NCBI GenBank assembly: GCA_002842435.1
Contig: PHCX01000001.1
Location: 62,001-126,000, forward strand
Reading direction: 5' to 3'
DNA from: Betaproteobacteria bacterium HGW-Betaproteobacteria-1
GTDB taxonomy: Bacteria; Pseudomonadota; Gammaproteobacteria; Burkholderiales; Methylophilaceae
DNA length: 64,000 nt
Both the position numbers and the translations under genes were made by a program. Below, piece by piece: positions 9,198-19,141 of this stretch. The notes beneath the pieces were generated by a model. It was not told the DNA's origin. It worked only from the letters and a program-made list of their open reading frames with translations, and did not search any database. How positions within the stretch are numbered: position 1 is the first letter of the stretch; each line of letters opens with the position of its first letter.

Positions 9198-9227
9198 TTG
9201 AAGCGATTTATCACATTCTGCTATCAT
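9198..9227 (+). promoter_or_regulatory. Candidate sigma-70 promoter for DUF971-ubiEJB
   Basis: TTGAAG, 18 bases, TATCAT, located 28 bases before the DUF971 start in the divergent region shared with the dynamin-like gene. The hexamers are only fair matches. Confidence 0.45.
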
Positions 9228-9254
9228 CTTGACTTTAAGCCACTGTAGCCCGAA

Positions 9255-9635
9255 ATGACCGGACTGACACCGAATTCTCCGCGCCCGACCGACATCCGCC
9301 TGCATCAGGCATCGCGATTGCTCGAGATTATTTTTGACGACGGCAAAAGCGCCCGGCTTTCCTGCGAATTTCTGCGCGTCTACTCCCCCTCTGCCGAGGT
9401 GCGTGGTCATGGCGCCGGCCAGGAAGTCCTGCAAACCGGCAAGGAGGATGTCGATATCACCGGCATAGAACCGGTCGGCAACTACGCCGTAAAATTGGTA
9501 TTTTCCGACGGGCACGACACCGGCCTTTACTCCTGGGATTACCTCTACGAACTTGCCGCAAATTACGAGGCCCTGTGGCTCGAATACCTTGGAAAACTGG
9601 CGATGGCCGGAATCAAACGCAAGGAAACACCATGA
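9255..9635 (+). CDS. DUF971 family protein
   Basis: A 126-residue protein matching the DUF971 fold, which is also the N-terminal domain of gamma-butyrobetaine hydroxylase. It has the typical blocks [25 protein letters not shown] and [19 protein letters not shown]. Its biochemical role is not established; related proteins are often found next to iron-sulfur or quinone genes. Here it overlaps the ubiE start by four bases (ATGA), so it is the leader gene of the ubiquinone operon in this region. Confidence 0.85.
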   Translation: MTGLTPNSPRPTDIRLHQASRLLEIIFDDGKSARLSCEFLRVYSPSAEVRGHGAGQEVLQTGKEDVDITGIEPVGNYAVKLVFSDGHDTGLYSWDYLYELAANYEALWLEYLGKLAMAGIKRKETP

Positions 9636-10372
9636 ACGAGAAAAACACCACGCACTTTGGCTTTCAAACCGTAGCCGAGGCTGAGAAGGCCAAAAAGGTC
9701 GGCGAGGTCTTCCATTCGGTCGCCCGCAAATACGACCTCATGAATGACGTCATGTCTTTCGGCATGCACAGGGGCTGGAAGCGTTTTGCGGTTGAAGTCA
9801 GCGGCGTCTCCAGAGGCGATCGCGTACTCGACATCGCCGGCGGTAGCGGCGACCTGTCACGACTGTTCGTCAAAAAAGTGGGCGACAGCGGTGAAGTTAT
9901 CCTGACCGACATCAATGCCTCAATGCTTGCCGTTGGCCGCGATCGCCTGATCGACGACGGAGTGACGGTACCGGCACTGCAGTGCGATGCCGAAAAACTG
10001 CCCTTCCCTGACCAGCATTTCGATTGCGTCATTGTCGCCTTCGGCCTGCGCAACATGACGCACAAGGAAACGGCACTGGCAGAAATGCAACGCGTACTGA
10101 AAGTTGGCGGCCGGCTGCTGGTGCTGGAGTTCTCACAGATCTGGAAGCCGCTGGCGCCGGTTTATGACGCCTACTCATTCAAACTGCTGCCATTGATGGG
10201 CAAGATCTTCGCCAGGGATGCAGACAGTTACCAGTATCTGGCGGAATCCATCCGCATGCATCCGGACCAGGAAACCCTGAAACAGATGATGCTGGGTGCC
10301 GGCTTCGCCAAGGTCGATTACTACAACCTCGCCGCTGGTGCTGTTGCACTGCACAAGGGCTGGAAGCTTTGA
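9632..10372 (+). CDS. ubiE: Ubiquinone/menaquinone C-methyltransferase UbiE
   Basis: A 246-residue SAM-dependent methyltransferase that methylates 2-polyprenyl-6-methoxybenzoquinol during ubiquinone synthesis and demethylmenaquinol where present. The SAM motif [12 protein letters not shown] and the UbiE C-terminal signature ([16 protein letters not shown]) are both present. The frame is open further upstream, but ATG 9632, overlapping the DUF971 stop, gives the family N-terminus ([13 protein letters not shown]). ubiJ begins four bases downstream of its stop. Confidence 0.95.
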   Translation: MNEKNTTHFGFQTVAEAEKAKKVGEVFHSVARKYDLMNDVMSFGMHRGWKRFAVEVSGVSRGDRVLDIAGGSGDLSRLFVKKVGDSGEVILTDINASMLAVGRDRLIDDGVTVPALQCDAEKLPFPDQHFDCVIVAFGLRNMTHKETALAEMQRVLKVGGRLLVLEFSQIWKPLAPVYDAYSFKLLPLMGKIFARDADSYQYLAESIRMHPDQETLKQMMLGAGFAKVDYYNLAAGAVALHKGWKL

Positions 10373-10376
10373 GACC

Positions 10377-10967
10377 ATGTTCAAACCGCTACTCACCCGT
10401 CTACTGAATCACTTGATCAACCAGAATGTCTGGGCCAAGGAGCAATTGCAGCCGTTCGGCGGCAAAACCGTCAAATTCACCATCCCGCCATTCAGTGCAC
10501 ATCTGACCGTACTGGAAGATGGCGGACTGGCCATGGCAGGCGAATCCTCGACTGCCGATGCCAGCATCACCGTGCCACCATCGGTCGCACTCAGATTGCT
10601 GGCCAACGACGATGCCGCTTCCACGCTGGCGACACTGGAAGGCGACACCGAACTGGCGGCCACGCTGGCAAAAGTCCTGCGCGGCATGTCATGGGAATAT
10701 GAAGAGGACCTGAGCAAGGTCATCGGCGACATTCCGGCGCATCAACTGGCCGAATTCGGCCGCAAGGCCAGTCGTGAGATCAAAGGCCAGAGCCTGAATC
10801 TGATGCAGATGCTGGTCGAGTACTGGCAGGAAGAACAGCCGATGCTCGCCAAGAAGCGTCACGTGGAAGCCTTCAATCAGGAGGTCGATACGCTGCGTGA
10901 AGATACCGAGCGCCTGGAAAAACGGATTGAAAAACTGTCCGAGAAAATCAAACCCGATAATCACTGA
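10377..10967 (+). CDS. ubiJ: Ubiquinone biosynthesis accessory factor UbiJ (SCP2 domain)
   Basis: A 196-residue protein with an N-terminal SCP2 lipid-binding domain (about 20-120) and a C-terminal coiled coil (RLEKRIEKLSEKI). UbiJ binds ubiquinone intermediates in the soluble Ubi complex that performs the hydroxylation and methylation steps. ATG 10377 directly after ubiE is chosen; the frame is open 27 codons earlier but that part overlaps ubiE and is not homologous. The ubiE-ubiJ-ubiB order is the standard one. Confidence 0.92.
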   Translation: MFKPLLTRLLNHLINQNVWAKEQLQPFGGKTVKFTIPPFSAHLTVLEDGGLAMAGESSTADASITVPPSVALRLLANDDAASTLATLEGDTELAATLAKVLRGMSWEYEEDLSKVIGDIPAHQLAEFGRKASREIKGQSLNLMQMLVEYWQEEQPMLAKKRHVEAFNQEVDTLREDTERLEKRIEKLSEKIKPDNH

Positions 10968-11006
10968 CGGCCCACTTAACCTTCAAGTCAGCAAAGATCC
11001 GTTTTC

Positions 11007-12533
11007 ATGCGCCTGTTTCGTCTGATCAAAATCCTCGTTGTGACACTGCGCTTCGGCCTGGATGAACTGATCCTCAGCCATTCCAGACTACGCCCGTTAC
11101 AACAACTGATTCGCATACTGCTGTTCTGGCGCCGCCTGCATCAGTCACGCGGCGAACGCCTGCGCTTGGCACTCGAGGCACTGGGGCCGATCTTCGTCAA
11201 ATTCGGTCAGGTGCTATCCACCCGGCGCGATCTCATTCCACCAGATGTTGCCGAAGAACTTTCCAGGCTACAGGACAAGGTGCCCCCTTTCCCCTACGCC
11301 CAGGTCGAACAGATCATCGAGGCATCATTCGACAAACCCATCCACGAAGTCTTCGGACAATTCGAGAAAACGCCAGTCGCCAGCGCCTCTGTCGCCCAGG
11401 TGCATTTTGCCAACCTGCCTGATGGCCACCCGGTAGCGGTCAAGATCCTGCGTCCCAACATCGCCGAAGTAATCGAAAAGGATCTGCAGCTGCTGGATAC
11501 CGCCGCCTGGCTCATGCAAAACCTGTGGGATGAAGGCAAACGTCTGAAGCCGCGCGAAATCGTCGCCGAATTCGCCCGCCACACCCACTCCGAACTCGAC
11601 CTCATGCTGGAAGCTGCCAATTGCAGCCAGCTGAAGCGCAACTTCACCAAGAGCAAGCTGCTGCTGGTCCCTGAGGTCTACTGGGACTGGTGCCGCCAGC
11701 AGGTCATGGTGATGGAGCGCATGCAGGGCACACCCGTCAGCCAGGTCGGACATCTGCGCAATCTCGGCATCGATATCCCCAAGCTTGCCAGCGACGGCGT
11801 CGAAATCTTTTTCACCCAGGTTTTCCGCGACGGCTTCTTCCACGCCGACATGCATCCCGGTAACATCCTGGTCGCGGACGACGGACGTTATATCGCGCTG
11901 GATTTCGGCATCATGGGCACCCTGAACGATGTCGACAAGGAATACCTGGCGCGCAACTTCCTCGCCTTCTTTCGTCGCGATTACCGCGAGGTGGCCAAGG
12001 CCCATATCGAATCCGGCTGGGTGCCCAGGGATACGCCGATCGACGAATTCGAAACCGCGATCCGCGCTGTCTGCGAACCGATTTTCGACAAGCCGCTGAG
12101 AGAAATCTCCTTCGGCCGTACCCTGCTCAGCCTGTTCCAGATGGCACGCCGCTTTGGCGTCATCATCCAGCCGCAGCTGATCATGCTGCAAAAAACGCTG
12201 CTCAACATCGAAGGCCTCGGACGCGAACTCGATCCCGATCTCGATCTGTGGAAAACCGCACGCCCCTATCTGGAACGCTGGATGTCCGAGCAATTGGGAT
12301 GGCGCAGTGTGGTGCAGAACGTACAGGCCGAGTTGCCATACTGGGGCAAGATATTGCCGCAGGTACCGCGTCTGCTGCAGCAGCAACTGCAAAAAAGTCA
12401 CGACAATCCGCTCAATGAAGAGCTCCGTCTGCTCATCAAGGAGCAACAGAAACAGACGCGATGGCTGCGCATCATCGGCTTCACGCTGGCCGGCCTGCTG
12501 GCCTGGCAACTCGCTGCACATTTTCTGCTTTAG
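11007..12533 (+). CDS. ubiB: Ubiquinone biosynthesis regulatory kinase/ATPase UbiB
   Basis: A 508-residue member of the ABC1/ADCK/UbiB atypical kinase family, required for ubiquinone synthesis in proteobacteria. The family KxGQ motif appears as [11 protein letters not shown], followed by the VAVKIL lysine, the HADMHPGN catalytic loop and the DFG motif in ALDFGIMG. Two C-terminal hydrophobic helices ([15 protein letters not shown]) anchor it in the inner membrane. It starts 39 bases after ubiJ and closes the ubiquinone gene set. Confidence 0.96.
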   Translation: MRLFRLIKILVVTLRFGLDELILSHSRLRPLQQLIRILLFWRRLHQSRGERLRLALEALGPIFVKFGQVLSTRRDLIPPDVAEELSRLQDKVPPFPYAQVEQIIEASFDKPIHEVFGQFEKTPVASASVAQVHFANLPDGHPVAVKILRPNIAEVIEKDLQLLDTAAWLMQNLWDEGKRLKPREIVAEFARHTHSELDLMLEAANCSQLKRNFTKSKLLLVPEVYWDWCRQQVMVMERMQGTPVSQVGHLRNLGIDIPKLASDGVEIFFTQVFRDGFFHADMHPGNILVADDGRYIALDFGIMGTLNDVDKEYLARNFLAFFRRDYREVAKAHIESGWVPRDTPIDEFETAIRAVCEPIFDKPLREISFGRTLLSLFQMARRFGVIIQPQLIMLQKTLLNIEGLGRELDPDLDLWKTARPYLERWMSEQLGWRSVVQNVQAELPYWGKILPQVPRLLQQQLQKSHDNPLNEELRLLIKEQQKQTRWLRIIGFTLAGLLAWQLAAHFLL

Positions 12534-12549
12534 GCAGCAAACCTGCACG

Positions 12550-12577
12550 TTGCACAAGGTATGGTATTTGCTAGAAT
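12550..12577 (+). promoter_or_regulatory. Sigma-70-like promoter for the sodium:solute symporter
   Basis: TTGCAC, 16 bases, TAGAAT, immediately after ubiB. It would give a leader of roughly 110 bases before the GTG start of the symporter. Confidence 0.6.
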
Positions 12578-12694
12578 CTAGCCGCCGAGTGGTGCGCGAC
12601 ATGGCTTCTGCGATTCAGTGATGAAAGCCGCAGCGGATCCGCCCGGATTTCGATTGCATATTTTCACGGCGACAGCGCCAGCAAAGGATCAAGC

Positions 12695-14122
12695 GTGCTA
12701 CTAGGCTTTGTGATTATTTACCTGGTCATATCCATCGGCATCGGCGTCTATGGCGCCACCAAAGTACACAATTCGCGAGATTATGTAACGGCCGGACGCA
12801 GTCTGCCGCTACCCATGATCATGGCCATGGTATTCGCCACCTGGTTCGGGGCGGAAACAGTCCTCGGCATCCCGGCCACTTTCCTCGACGAAGACATGGG
12901 CGGACTGATTTCCGACCCTTTCGGCGCTTCGCTCTGCCTGATCCTGTTCGGCCTGTTCTTCGCCCGCCCGCTCTACCGCATGAACCTGCTCACCATCGGC
13001 GACTTCTATCGTAGCAAATACAACCGCTTCGTCGAGGTCATGGTCGCCATCGCCATCGCGCTGTCCTATCTTGGCTGGGTCGCGGCGCAAGTCACGGCAT
13101 TGGGGCTGGTCTTCAGCGTACTTTCGGACGGCAGCATCACGCAGACCCAGGGCGTTATCATCGGCGCTTCGATTGTGCTGATCTATACGCTTTATGGCGG
13201 CATGTGGTCGGTAGCGCTGACCACCTTCGTGCAGATGATCGTCATCGTGCTCGGGCTGCTCTGGATCGGCTGGCTGGTTTCGGATATGACCGGCGGCATA
13301 GCACCGGTCATCAGCCATGCCCATGAAGCCGGCAAATTCAACTTCTGGCCGGAGTTGAACAGCATCGCCATGCTCGCCTTTATCGCCGGCCTGCTGACCA
13401 TGGGCTTCGGCTCTATCCCGCAACAGGACGTGTTTCAACGCGCCAATGCCTCGAAGAACGAGAACATCGCAGCATGGGGCTCGATCGGCGGCGGCATCGC
13501 CTACTTCCTGTTTGCCGCCATCCCCCTGTTTCTCGCCTACTCGGCCACGCTGATCGATCCACAAAAAGTCGCAGCGCTGCTCAGCAGCGGCAATGCGGAA
13601 CATATCCTGCCGAACCTCGTCATTGACCACCTGCCCATGTATGCCCAGGTCGTGTTCTATGGTGCCCTGCTCTCGGTCATCATGAGTACCGCTTCCGGCA
13701 CCTTGCTGGCACCCTCGGTCACCATTTCCGAGAACATCCTGAAAGGCATGTTCGGCCCAATGAGCGACGCCCATTTCCTGCGCATGATGCGTATTGTCGT
13801 CGTGCTGTTCTCTGTAGGTGTCACGGCTTACGCCCTGTGGGCGGTCGACAGGGAAACCGGCATCCATCACATGGTAGAGAACGCTTACAAGGTGACGCTG
13901 GTGATGGCCTTCACACCCCTGGTCGCCGGCATTTACTGGAAACGCGCCAACGGCCAGGGTGCCGTCTTTGCCATCCTGCTGGGTCTAGCAACCTGGATAC
14001 CGCTGGAGATTCTGGCACCGGAAGGCGACATCCCGCCACAATTCGCCGGTTTCATCATGAGCATCATCGGCATGGTGGCCGGCTCGCTGTTGCCGACCCT
14101 GAGCATTCTTAGAAAGAGATAG
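12695..14122 (+). CDS. Sodium:solute symporter family (SSS) transporter
   Basis: A 475-residue inner membrane protein with about 13 hydrophobic helices. It carries the SSS family hallmarks: the N-terminal sequence GATKVHNSRDYVTAGRSLP, the LYGGMWSVALTTFVQ block in mid-protein and the GFGSIPQQDVFQRANASK motif near the centre. The family couples sodium entry to uptake of a carboxylate, sugar, amino acid or other solute; the substrate cannot be told from sequence. The start is a GTG with AAAGGA six bases upstream. It has its own promoter and no partner genes. Confidence 0.88.
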   Translation: MLLGFVIIYLVISIGIGVYGATKVHNSRDYVTAGRSLPLPMIMAMVFATWFGAETVLGIPATFLDEDMGGLISDPFGASLCLILFGLFFARPLYRMNLLTIGDFYRSKYNRFVEVMVAIAIALSYLGWVAAQVTALGLVFSVLSDGSITQTQGVIIGASIVLIYTLYGGMWSVALTTFVQMIVIVLGLLWIGWLVSDMTGGIAPVISHAHEAGKFNFWPELNSIAMLAFIAGLLTMGFGSIPQQDVFQRANASKNENIAAWGSIGGGIAYFLFAAIPLFLAYSATLIDPQKVAALLSSGNAEHILPNLVIDHLPMYAQVVFYGALLSVIMSTASGTLLAPSVTISENILKGMFGPMSDAHFLRMMRIVVVLFSVGVTAYALWAVDRETGIHHMVENAYKVTLVMAFTPLVAGIYWKRANGQGAVFAILLGLATWIPLEILAPEGDIPPQFAGFIMSIIGMVAGSLLPTLSILRKR

Positions 14123-14126
14123 TGAT

Positions 14127-14939
14127 TCAGCGCTGGCAGCGCCGGCAGAAGAAGGTCGAGCGCTGCCCCAGCCGAATCGACTGGATCGGCAATCCGCAGA
14201 CCTTGCATGAAGCGTCCGTGCGACCGTAGACGAAATATTCCTGTTGAAAATAGCCCGGATTGCCGTCCGCGCCGAAGAAATCGCGCAAGCTGCTACCACC
14301 TGCTCGCAGGGCATCCCGCAAAGTCGCCTTGATCTCTTCCACCAGCTTGCCACAGCGCTTTCTACTGACCTTGTTCGCTGCGGTGCGCGGATCGACACCG
14401 GCGCGGAACAATGATTCGCTGGCATAGATATTACCTACGCCTACAACCAGATGACTATCCATGATGACGTTCTTGATCGGCGCAGTCTTGTTGCGCAACT
14501 GCTGATACAGCCAGTCGCCGTGAAAACTCTCATCCAGCGGTTCAGGACCCAGCACCTTGAGCAGCACATGCTCTTCCGGCACTTGGCCAGCCCACAGCAC
14601 CGCACCAAAGCGACGCGGATCGCGCAGGCGCAAAACATGGCCATCAGCAAAATGTAGATCGAAATGGTCATGTTTGGCAGGAGGCTCGTCCTTGGCCAGC
14701 AAACAGATTCGGCCGGACATGCCGAGATGCAACAACAGCGTGCCCGATTCGAAACGCGCCAGTATGTATTTGCCACGGCGGCTCAGTTCAAGCAGCGGCT
14801 GATGCTTCAGGGTTTCAGTGAGGTGCGCCGGGATCGGCCAGCGCAGGGAGGGATTTCTGATGACGACCTGACTGACCGTCTGCCCGAGCAACGGGAGCAG
14901 GCCCCGCCGCGTCGTTTCTACTTCGGGCAATTCAGGCAT
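14127..14939 (-). CDS. mutM: Formamidopyrimidine-DNA glycosylase MutM (Fpg)
   Basis: A 270-residue base-excision repair enzyme that removes 8-oxoguanine and formamidopyrimidines. The catalytic N-terminus PELPEVE (Pro after the initiator Met, then Glu) is intact, the conserved lysine lies in SRRGKYIL, and the C-terminal zinc finger has the CxxC (CKVC) and CRRC pairs. It converges on the symporter with only four bases between stops. In related genomes mutM commonly lies next to the TPR-lolB-ispE group; here a transporter operon lies between. Confidence 0.96.
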   Translation of the reverse strand: MPELPEVETTRRGLLPLLGQTVSQVVIRNPSLRWPIPAHLTETLKHQPLLELSRRGKYILARFESGTLLLHLGMSGRICLLAKDEPPAKHDHFDLHFADGHVLRLRDPRRFGAVLWAGQVPEEHVLLKVLGPEPLDESFHGDWLYQQLRNKTAPIKNVIMDSHLVVGVGNIYASESLFRAGVDPRTAANKVSRKRCGKLVEEIKATLRDALRAGGSSLRDFFGADGNPGYFQQEYFVYGRTDASCKVCGLPIQSIRLGQRSTFFCRRCQR

Positions 14940-15072
14940 GATGCCGGATTATCCAGGAAACCACAGTTGGACGTGCTCGAGTGTGCGCCGGGCGACCATC
15001 GTCAAAGGTACGCATCCAAGCATTTACGGGGCATTCAAGCGCAAGGCGAGCGGTCAACTGCGGTTTCCAGGA

Positions 15073-15957
15073 TTACTCTTCCTTCGGGATATGCACCGGC
15101 GGATTGAGCATGGCAAAGCCGATATCAGGCGCAAAGTGATAGATCAGCCCCTCGTCCGGACGGCCAAGCAACAGCTCGGGAGACTCCTGGATCTTGTCGA
15201 AATGCACCTTGCCGCCACCTTCCAGCTTGACCTCGAATGAAGGATAAGTGGTTTTATAGTCAGGCTTGTACGGCTCGACCGACTTGGCAGGCGACTGTAT
15301 CCAGGTCACCTCCAGCCACTCATTCATTTCATCCTGGATCGGCTTGGCATTCTCGGCCGACGCCTTCCACTTGCCGTCCTGCAGATCCACATTCAGGCGT
15401 ATATCTTCCCACTGCTCCAGCCAGGAAAAATCGAAACCGGCGATCTTTTCCGTAGGCTTCAATGGCTTCTTGTCTATCATTTCCAGCACTTGCGTACCTG
15501 CGGACTCGCTATAGGTTGGATCCAGCAGATAAACGGCATCCTGATAGGCGACATACTGCTCGCTGCTCACCGGGTTATAGGTACCGAACAGGAACTCGTG
15601 GTCATCCAGTCTGAGTTTCAGCTTGGGTTGGTCCAGGCCATACTTTTCCAGATCATCACCCGGAAACTTCTCTGTGCTGGCCGCTGCCACGATGGACAGG
15701 ATACGCTGCACCGATGGCTGGTCAGCACGAGCCTTGTACGGCTGGGTCAGATGCCAATAACCATCAACCTTCTCGAAGGTGACCGGTGCCTTGGCAGGGA
15801 ACTCGATACTCAAACGGGAGAAATCACCCAGCTTCAAGTCCGATATTTCATGGGCAGTCGGTCCGACCACTTCAGGCTGCGGACGCAGATAGAGAAAAGC
15901 GACGATACCTGCTATCAGCAATAGCAGCCCGAGATTTACCAGCCAGCGTTTAATCAT
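15073..15957 (-). CDS. DUF4340 protein, component of Gld-type ABC transporter
   Basis: A 294-residue protein with an N-terminal signal anchor (WLVNLGLLLLIAGIVAFLYL) and a periplasmic region of repeated DUF4340-like beta folds (FSRLSIEFP...VTFEKVDGYWHLTQPYKARAD). Its start overlaps the stop of the GldG-like gene by four bases. DUF4340 proteins accompany this class of ABC-2 exporter and are thought to be its extracytoplasmic partner, but their role is undefined. It is the last gene of the four-gene operon. Confidence 0.85.
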   Translation of the reverse strand: MIKRWLVNLGLLLLIAGIVAFLYLRPQPEVVGPTAHEISDLKLGDFSRLSIEFPAKAPVTFEKVDGYWHLTQPYKARADQPSVQRILSIVAAASTEKFPGDDLEKYGLDQPKLKLRLDDHEFLFGTYNPVSSEQYVAYQDAVYLLDPTYSESAGTQVLEMIDKKPLKPTEKIAGFDFSWLEQWEDIRLNVDLQDGKWKASAENAKPIQDEMNEWLEVTWIQSPAKSVEPYKPDYKTTYPSFEVKLEGGGKVHFDKIQESPELLLGRPDEGLIYHFAPDIGFAMLNPPVHIPKEE

Positions 15958-17324
15958 GCTTTACGACGTTTCCACCAGATTAATACACCTGCCACCAGCA
16001 ACACGATAGGCAGTACCAGACGGAATCCGAAGAAGATCAGCATGGTCAGGAACCTGTTCCATGGATCGCTCGGAATCACCACATTCACATCCTTCAGCGG
16101 CTTGGGCAGGATGGTGATCAGGTCATCATCGCCAGCCAGCCAGTTGACGATATTGATACCGAAGTCGAGGTTGCCGCCGTTACCGATAAAGGTATTCGCC
16201 AGGAAGTTGCCGTTACCGACAACGACGACGCGCTGGCCCTTTTTGCCATACTCGCGCTCCAGCGCCACGGCAATATTGATCGGGCCCGGGATATCGGTCT
16301 TGCTGTCAAAGCTGGCCTTGCTGTTCGCATCCATCTTGCCGGTTTCCAGCCAACCGTTCGGTGCCACTTCAACCAGACGGCTGACTTTCCAGCCGAACTC
16401 GAATGAGTCGGCCGCATCGATCATGCGCGCTTCAGGATAGAGGGTACGCAACATGAAGTTCTTGGTAATGGCATGCTCACCATAGGTATTGGCGAAAGCA
16501 ACCTTGGGATCGGCGCCATATTGCGAGGAGGAGAGGTCGATGACCATTCCCGGCGTGATCTGCAGGCCCAAATACTCGGCCAGCGGTTCCAGACCACGCA
16601 GGTTTTCATCATCCAGCAGCCACAGCAGGTTGCCACCCTTCTCGACGTAATCCTTGATCTTGACGACTTCGATCTCGCTGATATCGACCTGCGGGCTGGC
16701 GATCACCAGCATGGCGCCATTGCTCGGCACTTCCTGCACCAGCGTCAGGTCGGGGTTGGCGAGCTTGAAACCTTTCTTTTCCAGCTGCGCACCGAATTCA
16801 CCGATGTCGTGATTCTTCAGGCCGAGCAGATTGCGTTCACCATGGCCATCAAGGTACATCACGGCCCTGTCGCGGCTACGGGACAAGCGCACCAGCAGGT
16901 TGGTCATATCCTGTTCGACATAAGGTGGCACCAGGCGGTCTTCGCGCTGCTGATACTCGACGATCACTTCGCCCTCGGCACGGATACCGGCTTCCTGTGC
17001 CAGCTTAGGCTCTTCAGCAGGGTTGATGAACTCGAACTTGAGGTCGGGTTTCGCACGCTGATAGCGCACGATAAAGTCATTGATGGCCTTGCGGTAGGCG
17101 TCATCCTGGGAGACGAACACACGCATGTTGACCGGCCCATCCATCTGCTTGAGGACGTTGATACTACCCTCGGTCAGGGTATTGCGCGTACTTTGCGTCA
17201 CGTCGTGGGAATAGCTGTATTCACGGGACAAAAAGCCGACCAGAAAAATCAGGATGAGGAACAGCAAAACAAAGAAACTGTTTTGCACCATCAGCTGTAA
17301 ACGTAGTTTGCGGTTAGTTTTCAT
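15954..17324 (-). CDS. GldG-like ABC transporter auxiliary protein
   Basis: A protein of about 456 residues with an N-terminal transmembrane helix, a large periplasmic ABC_transp_aux domain (SREYSYSHDVTQSTRNTLTEGS, then LDGHGERNLLG and WLLDDENLRGLEPLAEYLGL) and a second helix near the C-terminus (LPIVLLVAGVLIWW). It belongs to the GldG family, the extracellular-face subunit paired with GldF-type permeases. The frame also opens with a TTG at 17339, touching the permease stop; ATG 17324 with GGAA upstream is preferred. The substrate of these exporters is not known. Confidence 0.85.
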   Translation of the reverse strand: MKTNRKLRLQLMVQNSFFVLLFLILIFLVGFLSREYSYSHDVTQSTRNTLTEGSINVLKQMDGPVNMRVFVSQDDAYRKAINDFIVRYQRAKPDLKFEFINPAEEPKLAQEAGIRAEGEVIVEYQQREDRLVPPYVEQDMTNLLVRLSRSRDRAVMYLDGHGERNLLGLKNHDIGEFGAQLEKKGFKLANPDLTLVQEVPSNGAMLVIASPQVDISEIEVVKIKDYVEKGGNLLWLLDDENLRGLEPLAEYLGLQITPGMVIDLSSSQYGADPKVAFANTYGEHAITKNFMLRTLYPEARMIDAADSFEFGWKVSRLVEVAPNGWLETGKMDANSKASFDSKTDIPGPINIAVALEREYGKKGQRVVVVGNGNFLANTFIGNGGNLDFGINIVNWLAGDDDLITILPKPLKDVNVVIPSDPWNRFLTMLIFFGFRLVLPIVLLVAGVLIWWKRRKA

Positions 17325-17339
17325 ATCAATCTGTTCCAA

Positions 17340-18095
17340 TTAGCCGCGTAGACGGTCTGCATCGAGACGACGGATCGTCAAAGTCAGGAAAGTAATAATA
17401 AAGAGGATGAAATAGGCGAAATCCCTGGTATCCAGCAGACCGCGCGAGAACGGCTCGAAATGGCGCATCAACGACAGATAGGCCATGGTGCTGGTCGGGT
17501 CGCCGGCAAGGAAGTGATCCAGGATCAGCAGTGCGAACAGCGCGACAAAAGTGATGATGCCGGCAACGACAGGCTGATGCGTCAGGCTGGAAACATAAAT
17601 CCCGAGCGCCGAGAAGCTGGCTACCAGCAACCACAATCCAAGCACATTGGACAGGATGTAACCGAAATCGACATTGGTCCACAGGTTCATGGAAGAGACC
17701 ATCGCCGCCATGAAGACGATGATGATGCTGAGGAAACCGACCAGGCCGAGGAATTTGCCGATGACGATCTCCGTAATCGACAGCGGCGCGCTGAACAGGA
17801 AAGTCAGCGTCTGCTGACGTCTTTCTTCACTGATCAGGCGCATGGAAAGCAAGGGCACGGCAAACAGCATGACAAAGGAAGCGATGCCAAACACATTCTG
17901 GCCGACGAAGGCGGTGATGCCGATACGCTGTTCAGGCCGCATGGCGCCGGACATGGTCTGGAAATACTGATCGACACCGATCAGGAAGAAGGTGCCGAAG
18001 ACGAATTGCAGCAAAGCCAGTATCACCCAGCCCATTGGGGAGGAGAACAGACTTTTCAGCTCTTTTCTAACAATATTGAAAATCATGGGGTGCAA
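17340..18095 (-). CDS. ABC-2 type permease (GldF-like)
   Basis: A 251-residue inner membrane protein with six hydrophobic helices. It shows the family N-terminus (IVRKELKSLFSSPMGWV) and the RLISEERRQQTLTFLFSAPLS motif on the first cytoplasmic loop. It forms the membrane channel with the ATPase encoded 22 bases upstream. Gld transporters were named in gliding Bacteroidetes, but the same gene set is widespread in non-gliding proteobacteria, so no motility role should be assumed. Confidence 0.88.
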   Translation of the reverse strand: MHPMIFNIVRKELKSLFSSPMGWVILALLQFVFGTFFLIGVDQYFQTMSGAMRPEQRIGITAFVGQNVFGIASFVMLFAVPLLSMRLISEERRQQTLTFLFSAPLSITEIVIGKFLGLVGFLSIIIVFMAAMVSSMNLWTNVDFGYILSNVLGLWLLVASFSALGIYVSSLTHQPVVAGIITFVALFALLILDHFLAGDPTSTMAYLSLMRHFEPFSRGLLDTRDFAYFILFIITFLTLTIRRLDADRLRG

Positions 18096-18117
18096 CCTCT
18101 ATTAAAGCGTCAGGTAA

Positions 18118-19059
18118 TCAGCTCGCCTGCTCGGCGGCTTCTTGATAGGTCAATTGGACAAAGACGTCTTCCAGGCTGGTCTGATCATGGTTGATCTGAT
18201 GCAAACCCCAGCCGTTGCTGACAGCAGCCTGTACCAAGGCCTCGGCCGGTGACTGTCCTTCGTTGTAGCGCACGCGCAAGAGGCCCGGGCTGACCTGCTC
18301 GACTGCAACCACGCCTTCGATCGCCAGCAAGGCCTCTGCCGCCGGTGGATTGTTCAGGCCGACCAGCAGACGATTGCCGCGGCGCTGCTGTTTCAGCACG
18401 TCAATACCGCCGCTGAATACCAGCTTGCCCAGATGAATGATCTGCACATGGTCGCAGACCATCTCGACTTCGGGCAGGATATGAGTAGAAAGAATCACGC
18501 TGTGTTCGCCACCCAGCTCCTTGATCAGCGCACGGATGTCACGGATCTGGATGGGGTCCAGACCGACGGTTGGCTCGTCCAGGATGACGACCATGGGGTT
18601 GTGAATGATTGCCTGCGCAATGCCGACACGCTGCTGGTAACCCTTGGACAGATTCTCGATCAGGCGCTTGCTCATCTCGGTCAAACCGCAACGTTCTTTC
18701 GCGCGCTCAATCGATTTCTTGACCTGAGCGCCCTTGACGCCATGCAGGCGTGCAGCCACAGCCAGATACTCGTCAACGGTAAGTTCGCGATACAGGGGCG
18801 GGGTTTCCGGCAGATAACCGATCAAGGCCTTGGCCTCTTTCGGATTCTCGATCATATCGATACCGCAAATCTTGATACTGCCCGCACTGGGTGCCAGATT
18901 GCCGGTGATCATCTTCATGGTGGTGGACTTGCCGGCACCATTCGGGCCGAGAAAGCCCAGGACCTCACCCTTGCTCAGATTGAAACTGACATCGCTGACC
19001 GCCTCGCGGCCACCATAGATGCGGGTCAGGTGACTTGCCTCAACAGTTACTGTACTCAT
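18118..19059 (-). CDS. ABC transporter ATP-binding protein (GldA-like)
   Basis: A 313-residue ATPase with Walker A GPNGAGKST, a signature loop LSKGYQQRVG, Walker B VVILDEPTVGLDP and the switch histidine in STHILPE. The C-terminal 90 residues form the extension usual in drug/NatA-type exporters. It is the first gene of a minus-strand operon with the permease, GldG-like and DUF4340 genes, driven by a near-consensus promoter at 19113-19141. Confidence 0.92.
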   Translation of the reverse strand: MSTVTVEASHLTRIYGGREAVSDVSFNLSKGEVLGFLGPNGAGKSTTMKMITGNLAPSAGSIKICGIDMIENPKEAKALIGYLPETPPLYRELTVDEYLAVAARLHGVKGAQVKKSIERAKERCGLTEMSKRLIENLSKGYQQRVGIAQAIIHNPMVVILDEPTVGLDPIQIRDIRALIKELGGEHSVILSTHILPEVEMVCDHVQIIHLGKLVFSGGIDVLKQQRRGNRLLVGLNNPPAAEALLAIEGVVAVEQVSPGLLRVRYNEGQSPAEALVQAAVSNGWGLHQINHDQTSLEDVFVQLTYQEAAEQAS

Positions 19060-19112
19060 ATGCTTGCTACATCCGGTTGGAGATAAATTGTGGCTAATGA
19101 TTTGAGGGCGCT

Positions 19113-19141
19113 AAATTAAGAAAACGCCTGACATGTGTCAA
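19113..19141 (-). promoter_or_regulatory. Sigma-70 promoter of the ABC transporter operon
   Basis: On the minus strand TTGACA (consensus), 17 bases, TAATTT. It lies about 54 bases upstream of the ATPase start codon. Confidence 0.7.

Noticed and set aside
11325-12602. 425-codon minus-strand frame opposite ubiB
   Set aside because: Antisense shadow of ubiB caused by GC-rich codon bias; no ribosome binding site or family motif.
12809-13870. 353-codon minus-strand frame opposite the sodium:solute symporter
   Set aside because: Its Asp/Glu/Arg/His-rich sequence is the mirror of hydrophobic codons in the real gene.
15073-19059. Gliding-motility role for the Gld-like transporter
   Set aside because: Other gliding genes are absent and these transporter families are widespread in non-gliding proteobacteria.
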